DNA from: Propionispora hippei DSM 15287
GTDB lineage: Bacteria > Bacillota > Negativicutes > Propionisporales > Propionisporaceae
DNA length: 64,000 nucleotides
Reading direction: 5' to 3'
Assembly (NCBI RefSeq): GCF_900141835.1
Contig: NZ_FQZD01000009.1
Span: forward strand, 1-64,000
A model generated the notes under the pieces. That model did not search any database. It was given only the letters and a program-made list of their open reading frames with translations, and was not told where the DNA came from. Each line of letters begins with the position of its first letter. Positions within the stretch are counted from its first letter, which is position 1. This document shows positions 51,621-60,500 of this stretch, in pieces. The translations under genes and the position numbers were made by a program.

Positions 51621-52385
51621 CTATTTTCTTCGCAGCGCATTATACAGCTTAGCCGACTCTGCCGCTATAAAGTCGCTGGAGTACCGGTGATCAGCGGCAG
51701 AAGTATAGAAGCTGATCAAGATAGGATCGTGTCCGTCCTGAATAACTCCTACGTCGCAAAGCACGTCGTCCAGCTCACCGACCTTATGGAATACCGGCGT
51801 CAACATATAGCGGGGAATTTCATCATGAAAAATAGAGTTGGCCAACTCGTCTTTTAATTGCTCCGATTTTGTTTTGTCCAGGTAGGAGTCCGAATAAATC
51901 CGCTCAAACACCTTGGCCATTTCCAGGGGCGTGGTTACACTATGATACTGGTACTGCTGATAGGCCTTTTCATTATGGATCAGTGTCCGCTGTAACCGCA
52001 GGTCTTTGGTAACTTTACTAAGGGTATCGGCATGGTTGCTGTCAAATTCACCGAGCAAAGCATAAAAGGAGTCATTGTCGCTTACGGTCATCATGGCTTC
52101 AATATATTGATCGTATTGCTCCTTTTTGTATGTTTCGGCACTGGGATACAGATATTTGTAAGTAGCCAGCGCAACCAGCAGTTTACTGGTTGAGGCCGTG
52201 GGAAAAACCTCATCTTGATTGAATTGGATGGTCTTTCCTGTGTTCAAATTCTTGGCGTACACACCGGCCTTGCCTTGAAAGCCCTGCAAGTCTTTGGCAA
52301 TTTCTTTGTTAAGCGCCGGTGCAGTCCAGCCATTTACAGTCATTGCGCTCAGCAGCAAACATACCGCCACTGTCTTTTTTATCAT
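51621..52385 (-). CDS. Class A beta-lactamase-like serine hydrolase
   Basis: A 254-residue exported protein. The signal peptide ends near NGWTA. The SxxK motif is STSK, and the second motif is SDND (SDN loop). The third motif, usually KTG or KSG, reads KVG in VFHKVGELDD. A Glu in LIHNEKAYQQ sits where the deacylating Glu166 is expected, but the neighbouring Asn is Gln. A working beta-lactamase is thus possible but not certain; a penicillin-binding, non-hydrolysing relative is the alternative. The gene stands alone with no regulator of bla type nearby. Confidence 0.8.
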   Translation of the reverse strand: MIKKTVAVCLLLSAMTVNGWTAPALNKEIAKDLQGFQGKAGVYAKNLNTGKTIQFNQDEVFPTASTSKLLVALATYKYLYPSAETYKKEQYDQYIEAMMTVSDNDSFYALLGEFDSNHADTLSKVTKDLRLQRTLIHNEKAYQQYQYHSVTTPLEMAKVFERIYSDSYLDKTKSEQLKDELANSIFHDEIPRYMLTPVFHKVGELDDVLCDVGVIQDGHDPILISFYTSAADHRYSSDFIAAESAKLYNALRRK

Positions 52386-52565
52386 AAATCCACCCCATTA
52401 CTTATTCTCTGTTATTATGGAGCAAACTTATGATTAAAATAAGACAAACGGTTAAACTTTACTATTCTCACCAATAATTCCATATGGCAAGCCACTCATG
52501 CGACGTGCCGGGAATGCTTCTTTTCATTCACTTCATCTCATAAAGGCCGGTTTACATAAGCCTTT

Positions 52566-52802
52566 TTATAATCCCTCAGCATATTGCCGGCCCCGCTCAC
52601 ATTGGGGTGACGACAGGCTGCAATGATTCTTACAAAGCGGACATTCCTTTGCTTTCCCTGCTGCCTGATCCCGCGCAGGACTTTCGCCATAGAATCTAGA
52701 CAGATTCCGTTGATAACCTGGTCCACGATGATGTCCATGGCGGTGGCGGCGATGTTCCCGCCAATTTTCCGAAAACAAATCAAAAAAATTAAATAATCTC
52801 AT
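52566..52802 (-). CDS. Small Cys/His-rich protein
   Basis: A 78-residue protein whose N-terminal part is rich in His and Arg (HRRHRHGHHRG) and whose end holds CPLCKNHCSLSSPQCERGRQY, a four-Cys pattern likely to bind a metal. I recall similar C-terminal CPLC..C..C.RG tails on small clostridial proteins, at times beside MarR domains, but can name no function. AAAGGAG lies 10 bases before the ATG. Confidence 0.6.
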   Translation of the reverse strand: MRLFNFFDLFSENWREHRRHRHGHHRGPGYQRNLSRFYGESPARDQAAGKAKECPLCKNHCSLSSPQCERGRQYAEGL

Positions 52803-53109
52803 AACAAAACAGCTCCTTTTCCTTGTTCCTGGTCACAGGTTATCTAAGATTCAACCGTATCCCTCCTTAACGGAAGTTCTCCGGCAACTCTCAGTCATGT
52901 AACAGCGCCTGTTCCCGGCTGCCTTATCCTCATTGTAAAAAGAGAATCTAAAACCGTCTTAAAGATTCCTTAAAATTTTTATAAATTAACATCATATAGA
53001 CCGCTTCAATAGTCGGTAATGATATAATAGATTTCATAACAACTAATTACGGCAGCGGACAAGTCTGTAAAAAATCGCGGCGACAGCCGCCTCAATCAGG
53101 AGGAGCAAG

Positions 53110-53664
53110 ATGCCAACACGATGCGCTTGGGTTACCGAGGAGCCCTTATACATCTGTTATCATGACGAAGAATGGGGTCAGCCCTGCTATGATGATCAAA
53201 AGCTATTTGAAATGATGATCCTGGAAGGCATGCAAGCCGGGCTGAGTTGGATTACCGTTTTGCGTAAACGGGAAAACTTCCGGGAGGCTTTTGACAATTT
53301 CTCAGCCTCAAAAATCGTCCAATATGACGATGCCAAAATCGAACAACTTATGGCCAATCCGGGCATTATCCGCAACCGGTTAAAAATTAAGGCGACAATT
53401 CAAAATGCTCAACAATTTTTGGCTGTTCAGAAAGAATACGGCAGTTTTAGTGACTTCATCTGGCAATTTGTCGGCGGCCAGCCCAAAATCAATCACTGGC
53501 AGCAGATCAGCGAGGTTCCGGCAACCACTCCTGACTCAGATGCAATGAGCAAGGCACTGCGCAAAAGGGGATTTAATTTTGTCGGTTCCACCATCTGCTA
53601 CGCCTTCATGCAGGCTACCGGCATGGTCAACGACCACACCACTGATTGTTTTTTGCACGGTTAA
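53110..53664 (+). CDS. tag: DNA-3-methyladenine glycosylase I
   Basis: A 184-residue enzyme of normal Tag length. RCAWVTEEPLYICYHDEEWG, LFEMMILEGMQAGLSWITVL and GFNFVGSTICYAFMQATG are the hallmark blocks. Zn ligands are the Cys near the N-terminus, His in YHDEEWG, and the late His and Cys in NDHTTDCFLH. It removes 3-methyladenine from DNA as the first step of base excision repair. AGGAGGAG precedes the ATG. It stands alone with its own terminator. Confidence 0.95.
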   Translation: MPTRCAWVTEEPLYICYHDEEWGQPCYDDQKLFEMMILEGMQAGLSWITVLRKRENFREAFDNFSASKIVQYDDAKIEQLMANPGIIRNRLKIKATIQNAQQFLAVQKEYGSFSDFIWQFVGGQPKINHWQQISEVPATTPDSDAMSKALRKRGFNFVGSTICYAFMQATGMVNDHTTDCFLHG

Positions 53665-53770
53665 TAGCCGGCAAATACAGTATTCCTTCTATCCGTAGCA
53701 ACGTCACAGCGAAAGATCAGAAGGCCCGCCCCAAGAGTCCGGTCAATTGACGACAATCATAATGGCAGAC

Positions 53771-53814
53771 AAAAGCCTCAATCTTTTGGTGAACAAAAGA
53801 TTGAGGCTTTTTTA
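53771..53814 (+). terminator. Terminator of the tag gene
   Basis: AAAGCCTCAATCTTTTG and CAAAAGATTGAGGCTTT with a GTGAA loop, then TTTATC. Confidence 0.9.
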
Positions 53815-53828
53815 TCGCTGAGAGATTA

Positions 53829-53860
53829 CGGATGTATTCACACTGCGCGTCCGACATTAG
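53829..53860 (-). repeat. Remnant of the dispersed element, copy D
   Basis: ATTCACACTGCGCGT matches the corresponding end of copy A, followed by TCCGACA where copy A has TCTGACG. The rest of the element is not recognisable. Confidence 0.45.
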
Positions 53861-53914
53861 CTTCATAAAAACAGAGGTTCTCTAAAAAGCTTATACCCTC
53901 TGCCCTCAAGTTTT

Positions 53915-54238
53915 TCAAAAATTAAAGACCCGCAAGCCAAGCATCACCGCCATGCCGCCACTCATAGTTACCAAGGGTGGTTGTCGGAGATAGGCCAACA
54001 GAGCCGCTATAGCACCGGCAATCAGATAGCTGTTATGAGGTGAAACTTCGACATAGCCATGCGGCGCCAATAGGGTCGGCGCGATGAGTGCAGTCAGGAT
54101 AGCCGTGGGCACATATTTCAGAAACCGCTTGAAACAGGCAGGAATCCCGGCAGCCCCCAGAATAGCCGGGCTGGCAAAGCGGGTAGCGAAAGTGGCAATC
54201 GCCATCATGATAATGGTAATAACGATCTCAGTCCGCAT
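53915..54238 (-). CDS. azlD: Branched-chain amino acid export protein AzlD
   Basis: A 107-residue protein with four hydrophobic helices, starting MRTEIVITIIMMAIATFATR. It is the small subunit of the AzlCD exporter of branched-chain amino acids and analogues. It overlaps the end of azlC by 11 bases. Confidence 0.92.
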   Translation of the reverse strand: MRTEIVITIIMMAIATFATRFASPAILGAAGIPACFKRFLKYVPTAILTALIAPTLLAPHGYVEVSPHNSYLIAGAIAALLAYLRQPPLVTMSGGMAVMLGLRVFNF

Positions 54239-54917
54239 CAGTTTCTCCCCTTTCTAATACGCCGCCAACTACGGCAGCCGTTAAACAGGCAATAATAATA
54301 TACCACTTCCCCGCTATGCTAATGGCTGCGGCGATACTGACGCCCGCAGCGACCAGGCACACCAGCAGATTGCGCTTGTCGGTGAGCCGGGGAATTAGGA
54401 GAGCCAGAAAAGTGGCCGGCATGGCAAAATCAAGACCCCAGGAAAGCGGATCGCTGATACGGCTGCCAAGAAAAATCCCCCCGACTGTGGATGAAACCCA
54501 GGTGACATAGCCGGTCATATTGCTGCCTAATTGATACGCGGCACTATAGCCGCCGGTCTGTGCCCGGCTAATCGTCACCGCATAGGTTTCGTCGGCCATG
54601 CCAAAGGTAAGCAATGCCTTATGCGGCAAAGATAAGCCGGTCATATGGGGAACAAGGGAAAGTCCCATCAGCAAATGACGCAGATTGATTAATAGTGCCG
54701 TCAGGGCAATCATGGTCATACCCGCCCCCTCGGCAAACATCGGTAAACTGATAAACTGAGCTGCCCCGGCAAACACCAGCAAGGACATCAGCAGCGTTTC
54801 ACCAGGCGTAAGCCCAATTGATTGCGCCACAATCCCATAGGCCAGGCCAAACGGGACGACGCCCACCATAATCGGCAGGGTGTCTTTAATCCCTTCCGTT
54901 AACTCTGTAATTTTCAC
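54228..54917 (-). CDS. azlC: Branched-chain amino acid export protein AzlC
   Basis: A 229-residue membrane protein with about six helices and the family landmark GLAYGIVAQSIGLTPGETLLMSLLVFAGAAQF (here shortened to GLAYGIVAQS and FAGAAQF). The start is GTG at 54917, with GGGGGGAG before it. It works with AzlD as an exporter. It faces the MocR-type regulator gene across 132 bases, which suggests that the regulator controls it. Confidence 0.93.
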   Translation of the reverse strand: MKITELTEGIKDTLPIMVGVVPFGLAYGIVAQSIGLTPGETLLMSLLVFAGAAQFISLPMFAEGAGMTMIALTALLINLRHLLMGLSLVPHMTGLSLPHKALLTFGMADETYAVTISRAQTGGYSAAYQLGSNMTGYVTWVSSTVGGIFLGSRISDPLSWGLDFAMPATFLALLIPRLTDKRNLLVCLVAAGVSIAAAISIAGKWYIIIACLTAAVVGGVLERGETDAD

Positions 54918-55049
54918 TGTTTCTCCCCCCAGCCACGGACTATTTCATCTAGTGTTTTTATCCATCATAGCCGGCAGGAATATAATTGTAAATATCCAAT
55001 ATAACAATAAAAGGATACCAATTATTTAATTAAAAGGAGAATGCCGAAA

Positions 55050-56558
55050 ATGGACATAGCCAAAATACTAAGTGGTATTCGAATCGATCAACAGGCAACC
55101 GCTCCAATGTACCTGCAGCTAGCCAACAGCCTGGCAGCCAAAATCAAAGAATGCACGCTGCCGTCCCATACCAAACTGATGCCGGAGCGGGAACTCGCCA
55201 GCCTGCTCAAGGTAAGCCGCACCACCGTCATCAACGCCTACCGGCTGCTGGAGGAAAACGGTCTGGTAACCACCCGTGTCGGCAGCGGAACCTATATTGC
55301 CGAGCTAAGTGCCGGTGACGGCAACACCGGCAATATGCCCTGGGAGCAACTATTCAGCCCTCCCTACAAATCCCCTTTAGCTTCTCTGCTTCGCTCGCTG
55401 GTCTCATCGCCCACGGCGGATGACACCATTTCTTTTGCTGCCGGCATGCCCGACCCACAGCTCTACGACCTCACTATCCTGGAAAACCTGATCAACCAGT
55501 ATCCGGACCTGCCAAAGGAAACCTTCGGCCACATATCTATTGAAGGCTATTCCCCGCTAAGGCATTCCCTCGCTGCCTGGCAAACCACACTGGGGATCCC
55601 GACTAGCCCGGACAACGTCCTTATCGTCTCCGGCTCTCAGCAAGGCCTTTACCTCCTGGTGAAGGCTTTGGTTGAGCCACGGGATTATGTCATTGTGGAA
55701 TCGCCGACCTATCTTGGTACCATCCAGCTGCTGGAGGCTGCCGGAGCCCGTATTCTGTGCCTGCCGCAATCCGACACTCTCGATCTAGCCGTACTTGAGG
55801 ATTATTTGATCCGCTATCGTCCCAAATTCTTCTACACCATCCCAACCTTTCAGAACCCGGCCGGCCGGGTCATGTCCTTAGCCCAGCGCCAGGAATTAAT
55901 CCGCTTAGCCGCCCGCTATCGGCTTGCTATTGTGGAAGACGATCCGTACAGCCAGCTATATTACGGACAACAACCGCCGCCTACTCTCAAAAGTCTGGAT
56001 ACCTACGGAGGAGTTATTTATTTAAGCACCTTTTCCAAGATACTGTTCCCCGGATTGCGGACTGGCTGGATAACCGCCCCACCGCCGGTCATTAACCGGT
56101 TAGCCCAGGAAAAACAGTATATCGATCTGCACAGCAACAACCTGTCCCAAATCATTCTCCACGCCTGCCTCCGGCAGGACTACCTGGCCCAACATCTCGC
56201 CGTAGTCCGCCGGGAATATAAAAAGCGCCGCGACGCCCTGGCCGGAGCAATCCAGCAATACTGTCCGGCTCATTTGGATTTTACCCTGCCGGCCGGCGGT
56301 TTCTATCTGTGGTGCAAGGTTCGCCCGCCAGCATCCCCGGCTGAGCTGCTGCGCCACGCCGCTGCCGCCGGCGTTACCTTTGTCCCCGGTGAAGCTTTTT
56401 ATCTAAACCAGCCGGACAGTCCCTATATTCGGCTCTGCTTTGTAACGCACGACGAAGCCCGCCTGACTGAGGGTGTCCGGCGGCTGGCCAAAATTTTAGC
56501 GTCCGGCGCCGCCAACGCACCGCTGGCGGCAGACACCAACGTTCGTCCCTTGATCTGA
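55050..56558 (+). CDS. MocR-type GntR regulator with aminotransferase domain
   Basis: A 502-residue protein. A GntR winged helix (about 15-85; ELASLLKVSRTTVINAYRLLEENG) is joined to a class I aminotransferase-like domain (about 110-480). The PLP Lys lies in STFSKILFPGLRTGW and the Asp/Tyr region in VEDDPYSQLYY. MocR proteins sense PLP with an amino compound and control transcription. ATG 55050 has AAGGAG at a workable distance; the ATG at 55041 is too close to it. It is divergent from azlCD. Confidence 0.93.
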   Translation: MDIAKILSGIRIDQQATAPMYLQLANSLAAKIKECTLPSHTKLMPERELASLLKVSRTTVINAYRLLEENGLVTTRVGSGTYIAELSAGDGNTGNMPWEQLFSPPYKSPLASLLRSLVSSPTADDTISFAAGMPDPQLYDLTILENLINQYPDLPKETFGHISIEGYSPLRHSLAAWQTTLGIPTSPDNVLIVSGSQQGLYLLVKALVEPRDYVIVESPTYLGTIQLLEAAGARILCLPQSDTLDLAVLEDYLIRYRPKFFYTIPTFQNPAGRVMSLAQRQELIRLAARYRLAIVEDDPYSQLYYGQQPPPTLKSLDTYGGVIYLSTFSKILFPGLRTGWITAPPPVINRLAQEKQYIDLHSNNLSQIILHACLRQDYLAQHLAVVRREYKKRRDALAGAIQQYCPAHLDFTLPAGGFYLWCKVRPPASPAELLRHAAAAGVTFVPGEAFYLNQPDSPYIRLCFVTHDEARLTEGVRRLAKILASGAANAPLAADTNVRPLI

Positions 56559-56647
56559 CATTCACGGAAAAACAATAAAGAAAAATCAAATGAACTATCT
56601 CCCACGTCCGCAATCCCATCAAAAAACGGCAATACTCAACTCAAAAA

Positions 56648-56697
56648 AATTAAAAGGAGTTCGTCTACGACTTGTTATGTCTGGACGAAACTCCTTT
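56648..56697. terminator. Bidirectional terminator after the MocR-type gene
   Basis: AAAGGAGTTCGTC and GACGAAACTCCTTT form the stem. CTTTTGTC follows on plus and TTAATTTTTTTG on minus. Confidence 0.8.
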
Positions 56698-56732
56698 CTT
56701 TTGTCAATTGTGGTTTTAGAATGTTCAAGAAG

Positions 56733-56951
56733 TCATCTCAGTGTTTGATTGAAAAGCTCTTCTGTCCACTGGAGCGATTGTAAATAAATATTCGGAACTG
56801 TAGCCTCATCACCATCTGGCGCATCATAAACCGACCTCTGTCCCGAACGAAAGAGCAATTCATAGGCCACAACCTGACCAAGCCGATTTAAAATGGGCTG
56901 TCTTTCGTAGCGGTGCACATCATCAGCATTCTGCCTAATGAGCTTATCCAT
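56733..56951 (-). pseudogene. N-terminal remnant of an EAL-HDOD protein
   Basis: A 72-residue frame. VHRYERQPILNRLGQVVAYELLFRSG and DGDEATVPNIYLQS are typical of the first 60 residues of EAL-HDOD (YuxH-like) proteins, in which an EAL domain would continue for some 180 residues. Here the frame stops after NQTLR and no EAL sequence follows in any frame up to the terminator. It is therefore a truncated remnant, with the rest lost by deletion. A role for the short product is unlikely. Confidence 0.7.
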
Positions 56952-57248
56952 TTTTTCCTGCTCAGGAAAGCATCACTTATACCCAAACAAGTTATTGGTA
57001 CCGTACATCACCTAATAATATCTACTGCTTTTACCCGGAGAGCCTTGTCAAACCTACTTCTGTAAAACATGGCGGGCCCTTTCCCATCGCCCGGCATTTT
57101 TGTCAATTGACATACGTCCGGTATGCCCCTTGCCGTCGTCTTGCCGTAGAAAAACAGCCCCGCCATGCCTTTACAGCTTTAAATTTGTCAATTACTCGTA
57201 AGCAAAGTTTTCAACAATGAACTTCCGCCTGGAGTTCGTTGCTGTCGT
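56952..57248. other. Intergenic region with long-range inverted repeat
   Basis: No gene is visible. GTAAAACATGGCGGG (about 57061-57075) and CCCGCCATGCCTTTAC (about 57162-57177) pair around about 85 bases. TTTGTCAATT occurs at 56701, 57107 and 57187. It could be a small RNA, a mobile-element remnant, or an old 3' region of the truncated gene. Confidence 0.45.
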
Positions 57249-57518
57249 TTATTCAGCTTCTTGTATTTCAGCCTGAGTTTGAGGCTGCGCCGGGAAGCTC
57301 CGGCCATCAACCAATACACCGTTCTGGGTTAACTGGCGGATCACCTGTTCCTGCAGGTTAAAGGCGCTGACGAAGCCGTCCAGGGGCATAATCAGTCGGT
57401 GAGTAACCTCCAACTGACCATTTGCTTCGCCGGGCTGCTTAACAGCCAGGTCGAAGCGCACCAGATTTCCGGTAATATGAACGGCCCCAATGCCGTCGGC
57501 AAAAACATTTTGTTTCAT
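57249..57518 (-). CDS. Hypothetical protein downstream of the giant adhesin
   Basis: An 89-residue acidic protein without signal peptide. The core ADGIGAVHITGNLVRFDLAVK and THRLIMPLDGFVSAFNLQEQ looks conserved and beta-strand rich, and the tail is Gln rich. It starts 9 bases after the adhesin stop, so both are read together. I recall no named family; a link to adhesin maturation is only positional. The ribosome-binding site (GGAG) is distant from the ATG. Confidence 0.65.
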   Translation of the reverse strand: MKQNVFADGIGAVHITGNLVRFDLAVKQPGEANGQLEVTHRLIMPLDGFVSAFNLQEQVIRQLTQNGVLVDGRSFPAQPQTQAEIQEAE

Positions 57519-57527
57519 AAGAAAAAC

Positions 57528-60500
57528 TCAACTCCTAGTTTTTATTTCAGTAAAAAGGTAGACCGCTCTGACCTGATCGGGAGTTACGCCCAAATCCTCG
57601 ACGGCCGACAAAATGCCGGCAGCCAGTATAGCTCGGCCAGGTTCTCTGTTCTTCCCGGTGACGGTGCCCAAAGCAGTCTCATCCAGTGGATGGATGGAGA
57701 CAATGCCGTTGCCGAAGGTCACTTCAAAGGAGCCTGTCGACTTGGTCCGGTATATCAGGCCGAAGGTTTTGTTCACATCGGAAGCTATTTCATCCAAACG
57801 CGGAATGGTTACCTTCTGCGCCGCCGGCAAGATGGACAACTCATTCGGATTATAATTAATCGTATAGATGCCATCCAAGCGCTGTTCACCGCTACCGGCA
57901 TACAGCACCGGCACCGCGCCGGAGGTCCGGCTGGTCGCCGCCGGTCCGCGCTCGCCTTCCGGTACGCCGTTCAAGCGTAGGCCAAACCCGCCGTTATCGG
58001 CGACAAAGGTGCGTTCGCTTGCCGGGCCGCCTGTTGTAATGGAGACTTGGCCAGTAAGACCGGACGGCAACCCGGAACCTGTGACGGTATTGACCGGCGG
58101 CACGGCCGGGTCAAGGAGAGTGACCGGCGAACCGGGAGGATTGACCGTCTGTCCGGGAACAGATGGCTGTCCTGGGGATGTCTTGGGCTGGGTGACGGTC
58201 TGTGCGTCCTGGGCAGCATGATTGGGGATAACGGTAAGCTGACCATTGACGAACGTAATTTGATAATTCTCGGCAATCGCCCCGTTCGGTATGATATCAT
58301 AGCCGCCGGGCAGACTGCTTTTATCGGCCTGAGTGCCTACCGTAAGCCCGGTTACTACGTCCGACGCCTTTTCACCATTTTTAAGACCGGCATAGGCAAC
58401 CGTCAGTTCGGAATTATCGGTGCCTTGCGGCCGTTGCTGATTATCGGCGGTAATGGTGAGCGGAGCTTTGAGAATGGTGAGCATGCCGTCCACATAGGTA
58501 ATCTCATAGTTGCCGGACTGGCCGGCAGTAAAGTTCACCCCGGTCCCTTCCAGACTATGCGTCGTACCGGCCTTAGCTGTCGGGGTTGCCGTCGGACTTA
58601 CCGCCACATCCACGGTGCCAAGGCTATCGCCTGTAACCAGGCCAAAATCACCGGTCACTTTGCCGCCCAGTCTTGTCGGATTATCATAGCCGTAGTAGCG
58701 GCTGGCATCATCCACCGTAATGGTAATCGGACGCCTGGTGATCTCCAGTTTGCCATTCACATAATGAATATCGTAGTTGGATGAGGTCAGGCCGCCGGGC
58801 GTAATCTCATAAGCGTCGCCAACATTCACCGCTGACTGGGAACTGCCGCCATAGCTCAGCGTACCGCCCAGGCCGGCGGTTGTCTCGCCGTTGACAAAAC
58901 CGCTGTAGGTCACGCCTTTGTTGCTGTCATAGGCCCGGCCGTCATACATCTTGCTGTCATTGTTGGCCGTTATGGTGAGCGGTGCCGGCGTAATATTCAG
59001 CGTTCCGTCTACAAAGTTGATCATATAATTGCCGGCGGTCAGGCCGCCGGGCGTAATGGCATACCCGCCGGCGTTTACCGCCGACTGGGAACTGCCGCCG
59101 TAGCTCAGCGTACCGCCCAGGCTGGCGGCCGTCTCGCCGTTGACAAAGCCGCTGTAGGTCACGCCTTTATTGCCGTAATAGGCCAGACCATCATAGACCT
59201 TGCTGTCATTATTGGCCTTTATCGTCAGCGGCGCCGGCGTGACGGTCAGTGTTCCGTCCACATAGGCAAAGGTATAGTTGTTGGCTTGCAGATTACCGTC
59301 AATATCAATGGCATAATTGCCGACATTCTTAGCCCCGTTGGCGCTGCCGCCATAAGTGACCGCACCGCCGCTGATTCCCGCCGTGGTTTCGTCCTGGCCG
59401 TCGGCAAAGCCGCTGTAGCTGACGCCATTTGTGCCGCCGGCATAGGATAGGCCGTCATAGACCTTGGTGGCATTATTGGCCGTGACGAGCACCTCCTTCG
59501 GCGTGATGTTCAACGCGCCGTTTTGATAGGTGATCGTATAATTGCCGGAAGTCAGGCCGCCGGGCGTAATCACATAGCCATTGCCAACATTTACTGCCGG
59601 CTGGGAAGTGCCGCTGTAACCCAGCGTACCACTCAATACAGCGTTCGTCTCACCGTTGACAAAGCCGCTGTAGGTCACGCCGTTGTTGCTGTTATAGCCC
59701 CGGCCATCATAGACCTTGCTGTCATTGTTGGCCTTTATCGTCAGCGGCGCCGGCGTAACGGTCAGCATTCCGTCCACATAAGTAAAGGTATAGTTATTGG
59801 CCTGCAAATTGCCGTCAATATCAATGGCATAACTGCCGACATTCTTAGCCCCGTCAGCGCTGCCGCCATAACTGACCGCGCCGTCACTGATTCCCGCTGT
59901 AGCTGCCGTCTGGCCGTTGACAAAACCGCTGTAGGTCACGCCATTCGCGCCGCTGATATACTTCTGGCCGTCATAGACCTTGGTAGCAGTATTGGCCGTT
60001 ACAGTCACGTTCTTCGGTGCAACCCAGAACTCGGTTTCCACCTTATAATTGAGCGGATTGGCTCCGGTATAGGCGGCATACAGCGCATCGCCGGCGCCGC
60101 GGTTGGTGCCGTAGGCCGTGCCGCCAAGGTTGACATCGGCCGCTGCGTTAATGCCTGTGCCAAAGTTATACTTGGCAGAATTGGTCTGGTCACTCGTCAT
60201 GCCGCCGAGAAACGCCTGATCCAAGGCTTGCCGCTGCGCCCAATCCGCAATGGAGAGAGAGAACGTATTGCCAAAGAACTGGGCATTGCCGTCGCCGTAG
60301 ACCTTTTTGCCATAGATGGTGGCCACTGGCTGGTTTTTGTGAACGGCGCCATTACCAACATAAGTTCCGGGCAGGCTGGTGATCTCACTATAATCCGTAC
60401 CATACCGGCGGAAATCCCCCGTCAGTCCGCCGTACACGTCGCCAATGGAATCATCTGTAGAGATAATCCAGCGGCTGTTGCCGGGATCAATCATATCTCG

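Noticed and set aside
58235-60015. Regularly spaced repeats as a CRISPR array
   Set aside because: The repeats are about 250 bases long, in frame, and encode MBG modules; there are no short spacers and no cas genes.
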